From: Aurantiochytrium sp. KH105
Lineage: Eukaryota; Sar; Bigyra; Thraustochytrida; Thraustochytriidae
DNA length: 64,000 bases
Direction of reading: 5' to 3'
Assembly: GCA_003116975.1 (NCBI GenBank)
Contig: BGKB01000159.1
Coordinates: 62,001-126,000, forward strand
The notes below the pieces were generated by a model, which was given only the letters and a program-made list of their open reading frames with translations, ran no database searches and was not told the DNA's origin. A program made the translations under genes and the position numbers. This document shows, piece by piece, positions 38,085 to 50,409 of this stretch (positions within the stretch are counted from its first letter, which is position 1; each line of letters opens with the position of its first letter).

Positions 38085-39168
38085 GGCGTCGCTTTTCGCG
38101 CGCGTGGTCTTGGCTGCCGCCCGCTCGCGTGCGTCCTGACCCCTCCCAGTCGGCGAGGGCAAACGCTCGCCCTCGTGAACACGCGCCCTGCACGCGCCGA
38201 GCGTGCGATCGATCTCCGTGCTGCCGCCGCGGCTGCTCCGGGCGCGCGTTTCCTGGTCGCGGCGCGCGCGGCCCGCCTCCCCTCTGCGCGGCGCGCGCGT
38301 CGCCCGGGCCTGCTCCTCGCCGTCTGCGCTGCCCGCGGCGCGCTCCCGCGGCGCGTGTCTTGGAGTGGATTTGCTCAGCGCTGCCGCCTCGCTCCGGCCA
38401 GCGTGTAGTAGTATACTATACGCTAGACTGACTGTCTATAGCAGCCGGTGTGCAGCAGAAAGAATGACCATGGTGAAAGAAAGGGAGAAAGGAAGGAAGA
38501 AAGAAAGAAAGAAGCAGCCAGGTGTGTTTGTTGTTTGTGCACGTGGCGCGGGGGAACGAGGGGAACCAGGCTCCCTCCGCGTGGCACGTGGGCTTCGGGC
38601 TGCGAAAGCTAGTCACTACGGGGAGGGAAGGCGTTGGCCGCGCAGGTGCAGGCGGGGTCGAACAGGATGCGTACGCGCGCTGGAAGAGTCGGCTCGCGAG
38701 GGTGTCATGACGCGTGCTGAATGGAGGCAGAATTTGGAGATGATGCGAAGGAAGACAAGGGAAGTCTATGTTGTGGGATGTCCCAGGCCGGGAACCATTT
38801 GCAACTTGAAGTGAACGGGAATAGTGGGCGGGCGACATAATATTCTGACGACTTATTGGTCCAGCGATTGACACAAGTTGTCCGATAAAAAGTGCCGCGT
38901 GCAGAGCAAGACAACCTTTCGCCAATAATTTACTGACAGGGAGTTTCTCATTGATTGTTGATTGATTGCATGTTGTTCCAGAGGTCGTTCAAGATAAAGC
39001 AATATATTTTAGGATAAACAAACAGGAACGTGAATTGTATGCGCAAAAGCATTTGGGCTGGCCAAGAAGACTTCGCATTCGCTGGATCGCCCCGGACTTG
39101 CCTCCCCATGTATTCTCCACTACCTCTTTCGAAAAGCGAGAGGAGGAGAGGAGGCTGTCGCAGAGAGC
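38085..39168. promoter_or_regulatory. Intergenic region upstream of the PH-J gene
   Basis: It contains the PH-J promoter, the TAGTATACTA palindrome, a GAAAG-rich tract at about 38478-38516 and the 3' UTR of the next minus-strand gene. Short frames occur (for example an ATG frame at 38464-38814), but the translation is basic low-complexity sequence and I do not call it. Confidence 0.45.
38409..38418. promoter_or_regulatory. Palindrome TAGTATACTA upstream of PH-J gene (copy 2)
   Basis: The same 10-bp palindrome as at 27156, 325 bp upstream of the PH-J ATG. Both copies are preceded by G-T-rich bases (GGGG and GTAG) and followed by TAC or CGC. Confidence 0.4.
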
Positions 39169-40213
39169 TCATGAATCTAGTCCTGAGGATGGCGTGTTTG
39201 AGGATGACGTTCCCTCTGTCATATTCGCGCGTAGGGATGCCATGACAGTATTTGTGAGCATTGGACCGAAGGTGGGGGGTGACTGATTCGGAGGTGGCCT
39301 GCGCGGCGCGTTATGGGACAACGCATTTGGCATGGACGATGAGGTTGCGGACGAAGTCGTTTCCGAAGTACGAGAGCTACTGCTGCTGCTGCTACTACTA
39401 CTGCTGCTGCTGCTGCTGTTGCTTCCAGCGCCCATACTACCTTGCAATAGCTGGCCACGTCGATGTTGGCCGAAAGAAGTTGCTGATGCAGACATTGAGG
39501 GGATATCACCGACGACAGAACGATCCCTATGCGTATCTTCGGCTGCATGATTGTTGTTGTTGTTGTTGTTGTTGTTAGTCCCATCACAAAGAACCCCTTT
39601 TGGATCATCCTTTGCGTTGTTATTACCACCACCGTCTTTAGAATCATCGCCATCGTCGTTGTCGCCGTCGTCGTCCTCGTCGTATTCGTTTTCTCTATCG
39701 TCGTCATCGTCCTCGTCGTCTTCATCGCGAAGTCGGCGGCGTTTCGCATTCGACGGCGAGACAGATTCGGGGCTCCCAGAACCACCTCCATGGTGATTGC
39801 AATACATGAAGCCTCCGCGTGCGGCTCTGTTACAGGTTTCCTCGCGACAGCGTGTCCCCCCTCCGTGTGACTTGCAATAATTTGTTGGGCCTTGTGCAAG
39901 CTTTGTGCAGGAAGGTACCTCACAACAGCGAGCGAATCGCTTTCCGTCCCAACGTTTAACAGACCCGCGTACCATGTATACTTTGCCTTTGATACGCTGT
40001 GCCGCCGGAGGGCAGTCAAGATAGACTGGCTCCGGTTTAATATCGTTCGATACAGGAAGATCCACGGCGGTGATACGAGAAGGGGCACTAGCTGACGAGA
40101 CATGCGAGGGAGGTTGCGATGCACCTCGTCGCAGCGCACCGCCGGCGTGCATGGGCGCGAACGACCCAAAGGCCGACAAGGGGCGTCTCAGTTGTTGTTG
40201 TTGTTGTTGTTGT

Positions 40214-40271
<58 letters not shown>

Positions 40272-41061
40272 ACATTGAAAGGTAGGCCTCAATCAGATTT
40301 TGGGACTGTGGTACTGTGTTTGAAGGCAAAGAAGATGACGACGAAACAGAGGCATTCGCCGTATTGGCGGGCGCGGAGAGAAGAGAAGAGGAAGGATTGT
40401 GTGAAGCGGGGAGGTTTTGGGAGCGTGCAGGCACGCTGGATCCACTTGGTATCCTTGACATGGCGCTGCTGGCGTCGCTCCTAGGCGTAAATGCGAGGGG
40501 CTGTTGTGTTTGTGACGTGAAGCCTGTGTGAGACGTGTCCAAGGTGGGACGACCAAGCAATTGATTGACGGTTTCGTCATTCGAGGGCTGCTGCAAGAGA
40601 TTGCGTCGTTGATCCTGCAGAGATTGATACTCTTGGTGCTGGCGAGGATGCTCCTCGGAGGCTTGGCGTTGCTGCTGCTGTTGTTGCTGTAGCAGCAGGA
40701 GTTGGAGAAGGGCGCGCTGGTTTCCCTCGAGAGATGATTCTGAAGATTGACCGAAGAGTTGCTGTTGTTGCCGCGGGAAAAAGTGCTGGGGGAGCCCGTT
40801 GACAGAGAGTGGGGGATGCTGCAGCGGAGGGGAGGGCTGGCCGGTCTGGTTTTGCTGTTGTTGCTGTTGTTGTTGTTGCTGGAATCCGCTGGGGTTAAAC
40901 TGTTGCTGCTGGTTTTGCTGGCGGCGACGCAACTCCATCTCGAGGGCAAGCATCCTGGCCACGTCGCTGATTCCTGCCTGCTGTCCTGCCTGCAGCTGCT
41001 CTCCTCCCTCTTGCTCCCGCTCGCTTTCCTTCGTGGCGCTCCGGCCTGAGTCCGAGGTCAT
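39169..41061 (-). CDS. WRKY19-type Cys/His zinc-repeat protein, Gln/Asn/Ser-rich
   Basis: The ATG at 41061 (MTSDSGRSATK) gives 630 residues. The only ordered part, about residues 365-425, holds two short Cys/His repeats: CCEVPSCTKLAQGPTNYCKSH-GGG and CREETCNRAARGGFMYCNHH-GGG. The pattern C-x4-C-x(K/R)-x-A-(Q)G-x-x-x-YC-x-x-H-GGG is the one attached to plant WRKY19-like proteins and found in many copies in oomycete and other stramenopile proteins, usually taken as a zinc-binding, possibly DNA-binding module. The rest is low complexity: several Gln runs (up to about 17 residues), Asn, Asp and Ser runs, and an arginine-rich stretch after the repeats (NAKRRRLRDED). A nuclear regulator is inferred. 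Homopeptide runs follow trinucleotide repeats in the DNA (for example CTG/TTG units at 40193-40269). Confidence 0.78.
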
Positions 41062-42341
41062 AGCCAAGTAAGCGAGTTCTACCTTTGTCTTTTGTACTCC
41101 GCCACACTCGCCTACACTGAGCCGGAGCAGAAGTGACGAAAAGCAAGCCAAGTGACGCAAAGCTAGCTAGCTCACACAGCTCCGACCGCGCTCACTCGCT
41201 CGCAGTCGCTCGCACGCGCAATTGCAGGAGCGAAAAGGGGATGAAGCCAGCCGGCCAGATCAGATCCAAAGCGACAGATCCCAAGCAATCGACCTCGAGC
41301 TCGAGCCGCTTCCCCGGCAGTCGAGGCAAAGCAAGCCAGGCCGCGGCCACGCCAAGCCAGCCCGGCACACAGAGAGAGAGAGAGACCCGTCGCCGCTGTC
41401 TTGTTTGTTTGTTTGTTCCAAGTGCTGCCGCCCTCTCCCCTCCCTCTCGCTCACGCACGCGCTCGCTCCGGGCGCTGCCTGCGCTGCGCTGCGCTGCGCG
41501 GCCTCGCGCTTCCCCGCTGCGCCCTGCCTGCCTCCCCGGGCCGCGTCGCGCGCAGCCGGAGCGCGCAGGCGAGGAAGGAAGGAGGAGAGAGAAAGAAAGA
41601 AAGGAAGGAAGAAACAAAGAAACAAAGAAAGAAGGAAAGAAGGAAAGGAGGAGGAGAGGCGGAAACTGGTTGCGCGGCGAGCGAGGAGGGACTCGTGGGT
41701 CCTGGACCGGTCGAGATCTCGCCCGCGCCCGGACGCAGCGCGGCGCCGCGCCGGGCGCGCGAGGGCGGCGAGCGCGCGAGGGCGGCGCGAGCGTCCCCGT
41801 GCTGCCCGCGCGCGACGAGGGCGGGGGGAAAGGAGGGAGGGCTCTGGTCGCCACAGCGAGCGTGCTGCGCTGGGCGACGATGGATTTTGAAACTTGGAGC
41901 CTCGCTCGCGCGCGACCTCGCTCGCCGCCTTGCGCCGGGCCGGCTACCGCGCCCTCGCGCGAGGAGCGGAGAGCAGCGCAGCGCGGCCGCGCCGGCGCGC
42001 GCGCGGGGCCCCTGCCCGCCGCGGACGCAGCGCGGCGCGGCGGGATGGGATGTGCGGTTTTGCCTCTGCTCTGCTCTGCTCTGCTGCGCTGCGCTGTTCC
42101 GCCTTCTTGCTCGCCTTTGGGGGCTCCGAAGAGGCGGATGTCAAGATCGCTCCGGCCGCACCCGCGCGGGCGCCTCGGGACGCTGCGCCGGGCCACGCTG
42201 CCCGCCGCCGCTCCTCGCGCGCGGGCGAGCAGGCAGGCAGGCAGGCAGGCCCGGGGCGAGGCAGGGCCGGGCACGAAGGCGGGCTCGGGTGTGGCTGCGG
42301 CTCGGCTTCCCAAGTCCAGATTTGCTTCGCTGCTAGTAGCT

Positions 42342-42342
42342 C

Positions 42343-42384
<42 letters not shown>

Positions 42385-42399
42385 CCGCTTGCTTGCTAG
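42342..42399. repeat. (GCTT)n microsatellite
   Basis: About fourteen tetranucleotide units with one GCCC interruption near the right end. This is the reverse complement of the AAGC unit in the large array at 60129-60706. Confidence 0.9.
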
Positions 42400-43318
42400 C
42401 TTGGTCCGGCCACGGTCGCCCCGACCTCGCTCGAGGCCTCGGGCAGCGCCAGCTCGAGGGACCTCTCCTCTCGCGCGAGCTCCGCGTCGAGCGCAGCGAG
42501 GGAGGGCGGGCTCCCGCTCTCGCTGCGCACGCTGCGCCTTGTTATTTGTTTGCTTGTTTGATTGTTTGTTTGTTCAAAGTTTGTTTGTTTGTAATGCGTT
42601 CTCTGGCGCAGCGCACGGGTGTACCGCGCGGGAATGAACCGAGAGGGATGGGACGTCGCACCGCGCTCACTGCACGCGCCGGGCCAAGGCGAGGCCAGAG
42701 CCCCTCGCCGCGCCGCTCTTGCTTGCTCGCTTGCTGGCCGCTCCCGCCGTCGGGACCGCGTGGCGCCTTCTGCCTTTGCCTTGCTGTGCTTTGATCTGGC
42801 CGGTGGCTTGTCTCTGTCTTGAGCTCGTCTCGGCTTGGCTGCGTGTGGCTGCTGCTGCTGCTGCCTGCCTGCCTGCACAGACCGGAACAGTCTGTTTCCC
42901 TGCGCCGCCCCCTGCCAGTGGCCGCGGCTTCCTCCCTCGCCTTCTTCCTCCTCGCCGCGCCTCTCCTTCCGCCTGCCCGGGCGGCCGCCCGGCCTGCCGC
43001 CCTTGCCTTCGACAGCGACCTCTCGCCTTGCTCGAAGACCGAGCCGTCGTTGTCTCGTCGCGCAGAAGGAGGTCGATCGGCGTGCCGCTTCGAATTGTTC
43101 TGCCACTGTTTCGTTTGCCTTGGCTTGATTGACGTGAGTGAGCCCGGGACGCTCGCTTGCCCTTCGCCCCGCGCAGCCTGCGGATCGCATTTTGCCTACC
43201 CGGCCAGGCCGGCCGGCCGGCAGGCCTGGCGGCTGTCGCAGACGCGCTGCGCTGCTCGCAGTCGGCTGCGCAGGTCGCAAGGCAAGGAATCAGTCAGGCG
43301 GGCGATCATGGGAGCTGC

Positions 43319-43350
43319 AGAAGAAGAAGAAGAAGAAGAAGAAGAAGAAG
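43319..43350. repeat. (GAA)n microsatellite
   Basis: About ten AGA/GAA units, encoding Glu, Lys or Arg runs depending on frame. Confidence 0.85.
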
Positions 43351-44675
43351 AGCAAGAACAAGATCAAGAAGGCTGGAACGGAGGATGGATGGACGGATGT
43401 GTGGTACGTATGTTTTTGTTTTCTTCCTTCCCGTTTTTCTTCCTGTTTCTTTGTCTTCCTGAAGCACTGTGGGGCCCTTCCCTTTGTTAACAGTCAAGTC
43501 CCTTCCTCGCGGCAGCAGCGGCGCGAAAGGACGTCGCGATGTGGTGCCGCGGACGAAGGCTCGAGCGGCAACGCTGATGGTGGCTGGCTGGCTGGCTGAC
43601 CTCGTATTGATCGGCGAAGGGCGGGCGGGCTGAAGGCGCCCCGATTGAGAAGATGTCAGCGATGGCGGCAGCGGCCCGCGGTCTGCCCGCCCCCACACCG
43701 CCTACCGCGGGAGCGCCTTCTGCTGCGGCTGCTGCTGTGGCAGTTGTATCTAGGTGATGGCCGGGTAGAGAGGTACCAGCGAGAGGGATAAAGAAAGGCT
43801 TCACTGTCAAGTCACGTTGGCTCGACCGTGACTCCAAGTTGGCATTGCCAATGCCATTCATTTCCATGGCATCGCCATGGCACTGCACACTACCTCGGGC
43901 CGGCCGCTTCGAGGCTCGAGCAAGCTGCAGGCCGAGTGAGCTCGCGGTGGTTGGCAAGGAAGCCACCCACTAGTGCGGCAGGAGACTGCACTACTGCGCG
44001 CCAGAGAGGGGACGAGGGAGAGGATTTTGAAACGGGTGCCGTCACTTCGATCCACGGTCATTGATGGATCGATCCATTGATCGATTGAGGATCGAGCCAT
44101 TGACCCACCGACCGACCTGGCGGCCGACCCACCGACCCAACGACCGACCGACCCGCTTGACTGCAGCTCGGCTCGCAGCTCGGCTCGCTGTCGGCTCTCC
44201 TGCGTTCCCCACCGGAATCCTGACAACGAGCGAGCTGAGAAATGCATCGAGGGGCGATTGCAGTGCATTGAGGAGTCCCTCGAGCTACGATCCTTCCTTC
44301 GTCGATCGTGATCTGCGGCTAAACAGAGCTTCGCGCGCAGTGCCAGCTGCAGCGACCGAGTAAAGAGAACACGGCCTTCACGACGAGCGCGAGCACGAGC
44401 GCAAGAATGGAATCGGGGCTAAGCCCGCGGTCGTGTCGCGGCGGCGGCGGCACCCATGCGCTGCTGGCCGCTTGATTGGCGAAGAATCCCTTGGCGCCAA
44501 GAGCTTTGGGTCATCCTCGCCGGAGAGCTGGCTGCTTGCAGCCAGTGGCGGCGAGAGCTTTTGTCAAGATTTTTCTGCCAAGACCATGACCGAGATCATG
44601 ACCAAAACGTGGATCAAATCCAGGCCTTCGATGGAGCCCCAAGCCTCAGGATTCGGGAGCCGACGGGATGCCGCT

Positions 44676-44753
44676 GCCTGCCTGACTGCCTGCCTGCCTG
44701 TCTGTCTGCCTGTCTGTCTGTCTCTGCCTGCCTGCCTGCCTGTCTATACCTGC
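44676..44753. repeat. (TGCC/TGTC)n microsatellite
   Basis: Interrupted CTGC, CTGT and TGTC tetranucleotide units. Confidence 0.8.
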
Positions 44754-44827
44754 CAGGCACATAATGGCGCGGCGAGCGGAGCTTTGGGGCTTCCGCCGCG
44801 ACGCACAACTCAACTTACAGTTAAAGG

Positions 44828-44898
44828 TCAACTCAACTCAACTCAACCCAACTCAACTAAACTCAACTCAACTCAACTCGACTCAACTCAACTCAACT
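44828..44898. repeat. (CTCAA)n pentanucleotide array
   Basis: About fourteen copies with scattered substitutions (CCCAA, CTAAA, CTCGA). Confidence 0.9.
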
Positions 44899-45856
44899 CC
44901 GGCAGCGGCCTCGGCCGCAGCGGCCACGGGCGACGCGACTGCGTGCGAGGAGAGCGCGGGCTCTCGCTCCAAGGGTGCCTGCCGCCGCCGCCGCCGGCGC
45001 AATGGCACGTGCAGCGGTGGCGGTCAAGGGCGGCACGTGCAGCAAGCGCGTGCACGCGCAGATGAACCTGCGAAGGAAGTTAGCGGCCGGACGTGCCGCG
45101 CCACTGCCTGCGCCGGCAGCGCACGCTTGCTCGCTCGCTGCTGCCACTGATGCTGCTGCTGCCACTGATGCTGCTGCTGCCAATGTTGCTACTGCTGATG
45201 GGTCGCCAGCTGGCTGGCATCACATGCGGACGCCGCGCGTGCATGCCGCGTCTCCAGAACAATTTATTCGCCCGTACCGTACGCTGCGGCCTCGGGCTCG
45301 TACGGACAGAGCAGCAGCAGCAGCAGCTGCAGCAGCAGCAACTGTAGCGCGCAACTTGAAGCAAAAAAGCAAGCGAGCGAGCGAGCAAGCAAACACGCAC
45401 ACAGCAGCGCGCAGTGCGAGCTAGCCGCCAGGGCGCGGGCGGTACGTACTTGCGCCTAGACGGAACGTACTTGCGCCTGGACGGACAGCAGCGCGACTGC
45501 AGCAAGCCTGGGCTCTGTCGCGGCTCGGTCGCGGCTCGGACGCGGAGGCGCGAGTACTTTCCGCGGCAGGGCGGAGGGCGGGGCCTGACCTGACCCGGCA
45601 GGGCAGGGTTCTTTCCGGGTCGAGACCCAGTCAGAGCTGGCCGAGGAGGAAGCCACGGCCGCGCCAGGCCCCGACGGGTGGCGGCAGCGCGGAGGGCTTC
45701 AAGTTGCTGTCCGCGGCGGTGCCGTCTTTGGTAGTATCTTCTGCGGCCACCTACCTTCGCCAGGCTGACAATCGCTTGCGTCATTTGGTGGCTTGTACGC
45801 AGGCGGTAGCGGCGCTTCATTGTCGTCGGTCAGTCGCCAGTCAATCGAGCGCACTG

Positions 45857-45903
45857 CAAGATCAAGATCAAGATCAAGATTAAGATTTTAATATCAAGAT
45901 CAA
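45857..45903. repeat. (GATCAA)n hexanucleotide array
   Basis: Four clean GATCAA units followed by degenerate copies with ATTAA. Confidence 0.8.
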
Positions 45904-46680
45904 TACGCAATCGGAGCTGGCACTCAGCACAGGCATGGAGGCAGCAGCAGCGCCATCCTGGCCGCGTCCCGCACTTTGGCCGTCGGCGCGACTGCGACCG
46001 CGACTGCGATTCCACTTCGACCAACCCACGAGTCGAGGTACTTTCGCTCCCTCTCGGACGGCAACGAACAGTGGCCATGGTGGCTGGCGTGAACGCCGGT
46101 CCTCGGCACCGCGACGGTACGGGCGCGACTGGGACTTGCGGCGCTTGGGCCTCGAAAGCTTGATGAACATCGGAGACGCGACGGCAAGCACGCAAGCACC
46201 GGTGCAGCCACGGGTGGGCGAGAGGGAGACAAGGCTAGGCCACGCGCCGCAGCGCGTGCTGGGACTGCAAGAAAGATCCTGCGTCCTTGGACCGGGGTGC
46301 GCGCGAAAGAAAAATCGAAAAAAAGAATACTCAAGAGGACAAAAGGAAGGAAGCACGGAGGAAGTAGCTTCGGCCCTGGCGGGTAGCGAGCGGCGAGCGT
46401 GCGAAGCAAGACGCGGCACCGGGCCACGTTCTGCTCGGCTAGTGGCCACATTTTGTTTGGCCAGTGGCAACGTTTTGTTTGGCCAGTGGTGGTGGCTAGT
46501 TGCGGCTGTGGCAGCCAGCACGACTCACCACTGCAGTCGCAGATTGGCGAATAGAGAAGAGCAGCCGGCAGAGGAACTCAAGTTGCAACTAACTTGTGAG
46601 AAATCCGGAAAGAAAGTATCGTGCCTGCTGCCTCCTGCCGCCTGGAAAAAATCTTATTAAAAAATTCTGACGGGCGTGGG

Positions 46681-46740
46681 ACGGAGCGGAGCGGAGCAGA
46701 GCGGAGCGGAGCGGAGCGGAGCAGAGCAGAGCAGAGCGAG
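46681..46740. repeat. (GGAGC/AGAGC)n pentanucleotide array
   Basis: About twelve five-base units alternating GGAGC and AGAGC. Confidence 0.85.
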
Positions 46741-47024
46741 CGCGTATCATGTAGCAAAGGCATCCACCATGGCCAATGCCTTCGTTTGCCCGGCCCGCGG
46801 GCGCGACCAGGCCCTGCGCGTCGCACCGGCCACTCCCACAGCCGCGCGGAAGCGCAGCAAGACCCAGTAAGCGCGCACTGTGGCCCGCAGCGGAGGGCCG
46901 CGGCTTTTGAACCGTCCGGCCGGGGCGCCGTGGCGGCCGCACACATCGCACGGCACGGCCCGTTCGCTCGCTCTCTCTCACCACTCGCACAGACCAGACA
47001 GGCCACCGGCCTGGTCACTGTTGC

Positions 47025-47130
<106 letters not shown>

Positions 47131-47789
47131 GGCCGCCGTACTTTCGGCAAGACCCGTGGGACAGGCAAGCTGGTCGTTGACAGAAAGTTTGAGGCGAACT
47201 TCGCCCCTCATGACATGACAGTAAAGAAGGGAAGGGGGGTAGGTGGCGACTTCGCTAATTCGGGGAATATTGCATATCCGTAGAATCACAATGATGAGAA
47301 TCGGGAACACGGGGAAACTCCCCACATCATGTTTACCCGACTTCTCTCATGTTCTTCTCTCGTATCGTCGCGCGACAGCGAGTAAGGCTAAGCCTTGGGA
47401 GAAAGGCTTGGGACGGACAAACACAAGAGAATCACCAATGCAATGCGTAGGACTGTCGAGCGCGGGTCCATCTCATCCCTCCGCAACGACCTGCCGCTCC
47501 CTCTATCTGCTGCTGCTGCTGCTGCCGGCAACTGCTGCTGCTGCACAAGGTGTGACGAGAGAGACGAGCAATGAGCGGACTCATCCATATACATTCCTAT
47601 CTGGAGAAGAAGAAGATGATGATGACCATGAAGATGATGATGAGCGCAACGAGCAAACACGCAGCTCCAAACTTAGTACAGACGGAGAGCTGCGCTAGCC
47701 TGCTCGTGTGAGCTCGCGCGTGCGCGTTCACGACGAGCCTCGTCACGTTGAGTCAAGCCCAGCCCAGCCTGGTCTTCGCAAGCAACAGC

Positions 47790-49886
47790 ATGTCGTCATC
47801 GGCGCGTCGCGTAGCAACCCTTCGCGCCCACCTCGCGACAGCGTCGCAGCAGGAGCAGAAGGGAAAGCCGCTCTCCCAAGGCGTGAGCCCAGAGGAAACG
47901 CGATCGGTGAGCTCCCTCGCCCGTGACGCGTGGAGCATCGCAACTGAAAATGTCGCGCTCACAGAAAGACACGGAGGCGACCTCGTCGCCGAGGTGCTCA
48001 AGGCGCACAAGGTCGACTTCATCTTTTGTCTTTCCGGAGGCCACATCAGCCCCTTTCTTGTAAGCTGCAAACGCGATGGTATTCGTGTGGTCGATGTGCG
48101 GCACGAGGTCAACGCTGTCTTTGCAGCCGATGCCGTCTCCCGCCTCTCTGGCCGCCCTGGCGTGGCAGCCGTCACCGCTGGCCCTGGCGTGACCAACACC
48201 GTCACAGCTGTCAAAAACGCCGCCATGGCCCAAAGCCCGCTCGTCCTGCTCGGTGGCGCCGCGGCGACCCTTACCCAGGGCCGAGGCGCTCTGCAGGACA
48301 TCGACCACCTCTCCTTCTTGCGCCCCATCTGCAAGTGGGTCGGATCCGCGCGCACCGTGCGCGACATCGTCCCTCTCTTGCGCCGCGCCTTTCAAGAAGC
48401 AATGTCTGGCGTCCCGGGCCCCGTTTTTCTCGAGTTGCCCCTCGACGTCCTGTACCCGGTCCTCGAGCTCCTTCCTCAGGGCGGATCGCACGACCGCGTG
48501 CGCGCCCGCGATGTCAAGCCAGCGGACTTTTCGCGACTCCTTATCCCCCGCGAGGCCAAGAGCCAAGGCATGGATGCCAAGGCCTTCCTCGCGTCCCGGA
48601 ACCCCGACGCTCCCGTCTTTCTCGAGGTCCCAGAGGAGCGTGCGCCCCCCTTTGCGAAAAAGGCCTTCTTTGGCCTGCTCCAAGCTCAACTCCATGCCGG
48701 CGCCCACGATCGCAACTACGACTTTTCCCCGCTCCCCATCACGTATCCCAAACCTAGCGTTTCTGACGTCCGCAAGGTTGCCGACCGTCTGCGCAACGCC
48801 AAGCGACCCGTCTTTGTGCTCCAGTCGCAGTGCATGCTGCATGGCCTCGAGGGCGCAAACCGCCTTGCCGCCACGCTCGAGCGCCTTGGCGTGCCTTGCT
48901 ATCTCGGCGGCATGACTCGCGGCCTCTTGGGCCGCAACAGCAGCCTGCACATTCGCCAGAACCGTGGCAGGTCGCTTCAGGAGGCCGACCTAGTCTGCCT
49001 CTTTGGCCTGAGCGTCGACTTTCGCCTCGGCTACGGCCAGGCTCTGCCCAAGCGCGGTGTTGTTCACGTTAACAGGGCGCAGCACGAGCTCGAGCTCAAC
49101 ACCGACCTCTTTTGGAAACCCGAAGTCTCCGCTCTTACCGATCCTACAGAGTTCATCGAGGCTCTTGCCAAGGAACTTGGCGACAAGAACATGCCACGCG
49201 CGCGAATCGGAGAATGGACCAACACGCTTCGGCAGCGCGACGCCAAAAAGGAGGCTGCTAATGCTGCAAAGGCTGCTGCGCCCGCCCTCGGCCGCAACGC
49301 CAAAAATGGCCAGCCCCTTATCAACCCCCTCCAGCTCTTTCACGACCTCGACGATGTCCTTGGCGATGACGCAATCCTCGTCGCCGATGGTGGAGACTTT
49401 GTCGCCACAGGAAGCTACGTTTTGCACCCTCCTGGTCCGCTTACCTGGCTCGACCCGGGCGCGTTCGGAACGCTTGGCGTCGGCGGCGGCTTTGCACTTG
49501 GCGCAGCTCTTCTCTACCCGGAAAAGGACATTTGGATCATCTGGGGCGACGGGTCCGCCGGCTACTCTTTGCTCGAGTTTGATACTTTTAACCGCCACAA
49601 CCTCAATGTCATTGCTCTCGTCGGCAATGATGCTTGCTGGACCCAGATCGAGCGCGAGCAAGTTCCCATGTTCAACGACGACGTCTCCACCATTCTCGAC
49701 TATATTGACTATGACAAAGCTGCAGAGGGTCTCGGCGGCCGCGGTCTTCGCATTGATACCCCAGACGCCGACGTCAAGTCAATTCTTCGCGAAGCACAGC
49801 GCATTTCCCGACAAGATAATAAGCCTGTTCTCATCAATGCTCACATTGGTCGCACCGACTTTCGTGAAGGATCATTGTCCGTGTGA
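47790..49886 (+). CDS. TPP-dependent lyase, ILVBL/HACL2 (acetolactate-synthase-like)
   Basis: The ATG at 47790 gives 698 residues (human ILVBL has about 630). The three-part TPP enzyme fold is seen: an N-terminal pyrimidine-binding domain (about 60-225) with the catalytic Glu in [14 protein letters not shown] and [19 protein letters not shown]; a central domain (about 330-480); and a C-terminal PP-binding domain with the GDG-x(n)-N metal/diphosphate motif from about residue 584 ([21 protein letters not shown]). ILVBL/HACL2 cleaves 2-hydroxyacyl-CoA in alpha-oxidation of long-chain 2-hydroxy fatty acids. True acetolactate synthase is the main alternative. The N terminus [18 protein letters not shown] could target mitochondria; the animal protein instead has an N-terminal membrane helix in the ER, which I do not see here. 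No intron. Confidence 0.88.
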   Translation: MSSSARRVATLRAHLATASQQEQKGKPLSQGVSPEETRSVSSLARDAWSIATENVALTERHGGDLVAEVLKAHKVDFIFCLSGGHISPFLVSCKRDGIRVVDVRHEVNAVFAADAVSRLSGRPGVAAVTAGPGVTNTVTAVKNAAMAQSPLVLLGGAAATLTQGRGALQDIDHLSFLRPICKWVGSARTVRDIVPLLRRAFQEAMSGVPGPVFLELPLDVLYPVLELLPQGGSHDRVRARDVKPADFSRLLIPREAKSQGMDAKAFLASRNPDAPVFLEVPEERAPPFAKKAFFGLLQAQLHAGAHDRNYDFSPLPITYPKPSVSDVRKVADRLRNAKRPVFVLQSQCMLHGLEGANRLAATLERLGVPCYLGGMTRGLLGRNSSLHIRQNRGRSLQEADLVCLFGLSVDFRLGYGQALPKRGVVHVNRAQHELELNTDLFWKPEVSALTDPTEFIEALAKELGDKNMPRARIGEWTNTLRQRDAKKEAANAAKAAAPALGRNAKNGQPLINPLQLFHDLDDVLGDDAILVADGGDFVATGSYVLHPPGPLTWLDPGAFGTLGVGGGFALGAALLYPEKDIWIIWGDGSAGYSLLEFDTFNRHNLNVIALVGNDACWTQIEREQVPMFNDDVSTILDYIDYDKAAEGLGGRGLRIDTPDADVKSILREAQRISRQDNKPVLINAHIGRTDFREGSLSV

Positions 49887-50409
49887 TCGATCAACAAGCA
49901 GCCGACAAGGTCCCCCACCCGCCCCAATCTCCTCCATAAGTACGCTCAATCATAATTCATTCTCTCTTCTTGATCGAAAACCGACAAAGGGTCTTGGTGA
50001 GTTGAACTTTTTAGCTGCAAGTGATAAATACAACTCGAAACAACGTAGCGAAAGAGAGATCAAATCATCCAGCCACGTTTCGCTTCACTTTACAGGTCGT
50101 TTACGTTAGTCACATAGGTAGCATGTCCCTTGAGATGTTCCCCAATAAATGTTTGGTATACCTAGTCTTCGCGCAAGATAATATTCTGGGCTGATTGTGC
50201 CGAATATAGCCTGACGGGCTGAGTTCTGCAGGCAGCTTTCAACGGTTACTTTTCGTCCCGAAACTTGGCGCAAGCAAGCTCACTGTCGGTCGGGCCAGCG
50301 CGCGAGCCGCGGAATCTATGCGCGCGCGCGTGCGCGCGCACGCTTAGATCCTTCTCTGGCGGACACCGTACGCCGTGCTTCCTGCTCACGCTGCAATCGA
50401 CTCGCAACC
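49887..50409. promoter_or_regulatory. Intergenic region between HACL2-like and ARMC9 genes
   Basis: About 520 bp between two plus-strand genes. The left part is AT-richer (3' UTR). The right part holds a 27-base alternating pyrimidine-purine tract at 50317-50343, 66 bp before the ARMC9 ATG. Confidence 0.5.
50317..50343. repeat. Alternating pyrimidine-purine (CG)n tract
   Basis: Twenty-seven bases of strict alternation, mostly CG with three T/A exceptions. Such tracts can adopt Z-DNA under negative supercoiling behind or ahead of RNA polymerase; here it sits in the presumed ARMC9 promoter. Confidence 0.7.

Noticed and set aside
41133..42794. 553-codon open frame in the gene-free island
   Set aside because: It begins with a non-ATG codon and encodes Arg/Ala/Ser repeats that follow the GCTT and GAAA microsatellites; the other strand is open over the same bases.
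46769..46870. 33-codon ATG frame before the CTG array, ending at a GTAAGC that could be a donor
   Set aside because: No acceptor and second exon giving a recognisable protein could be found; the sequence is basic and short.
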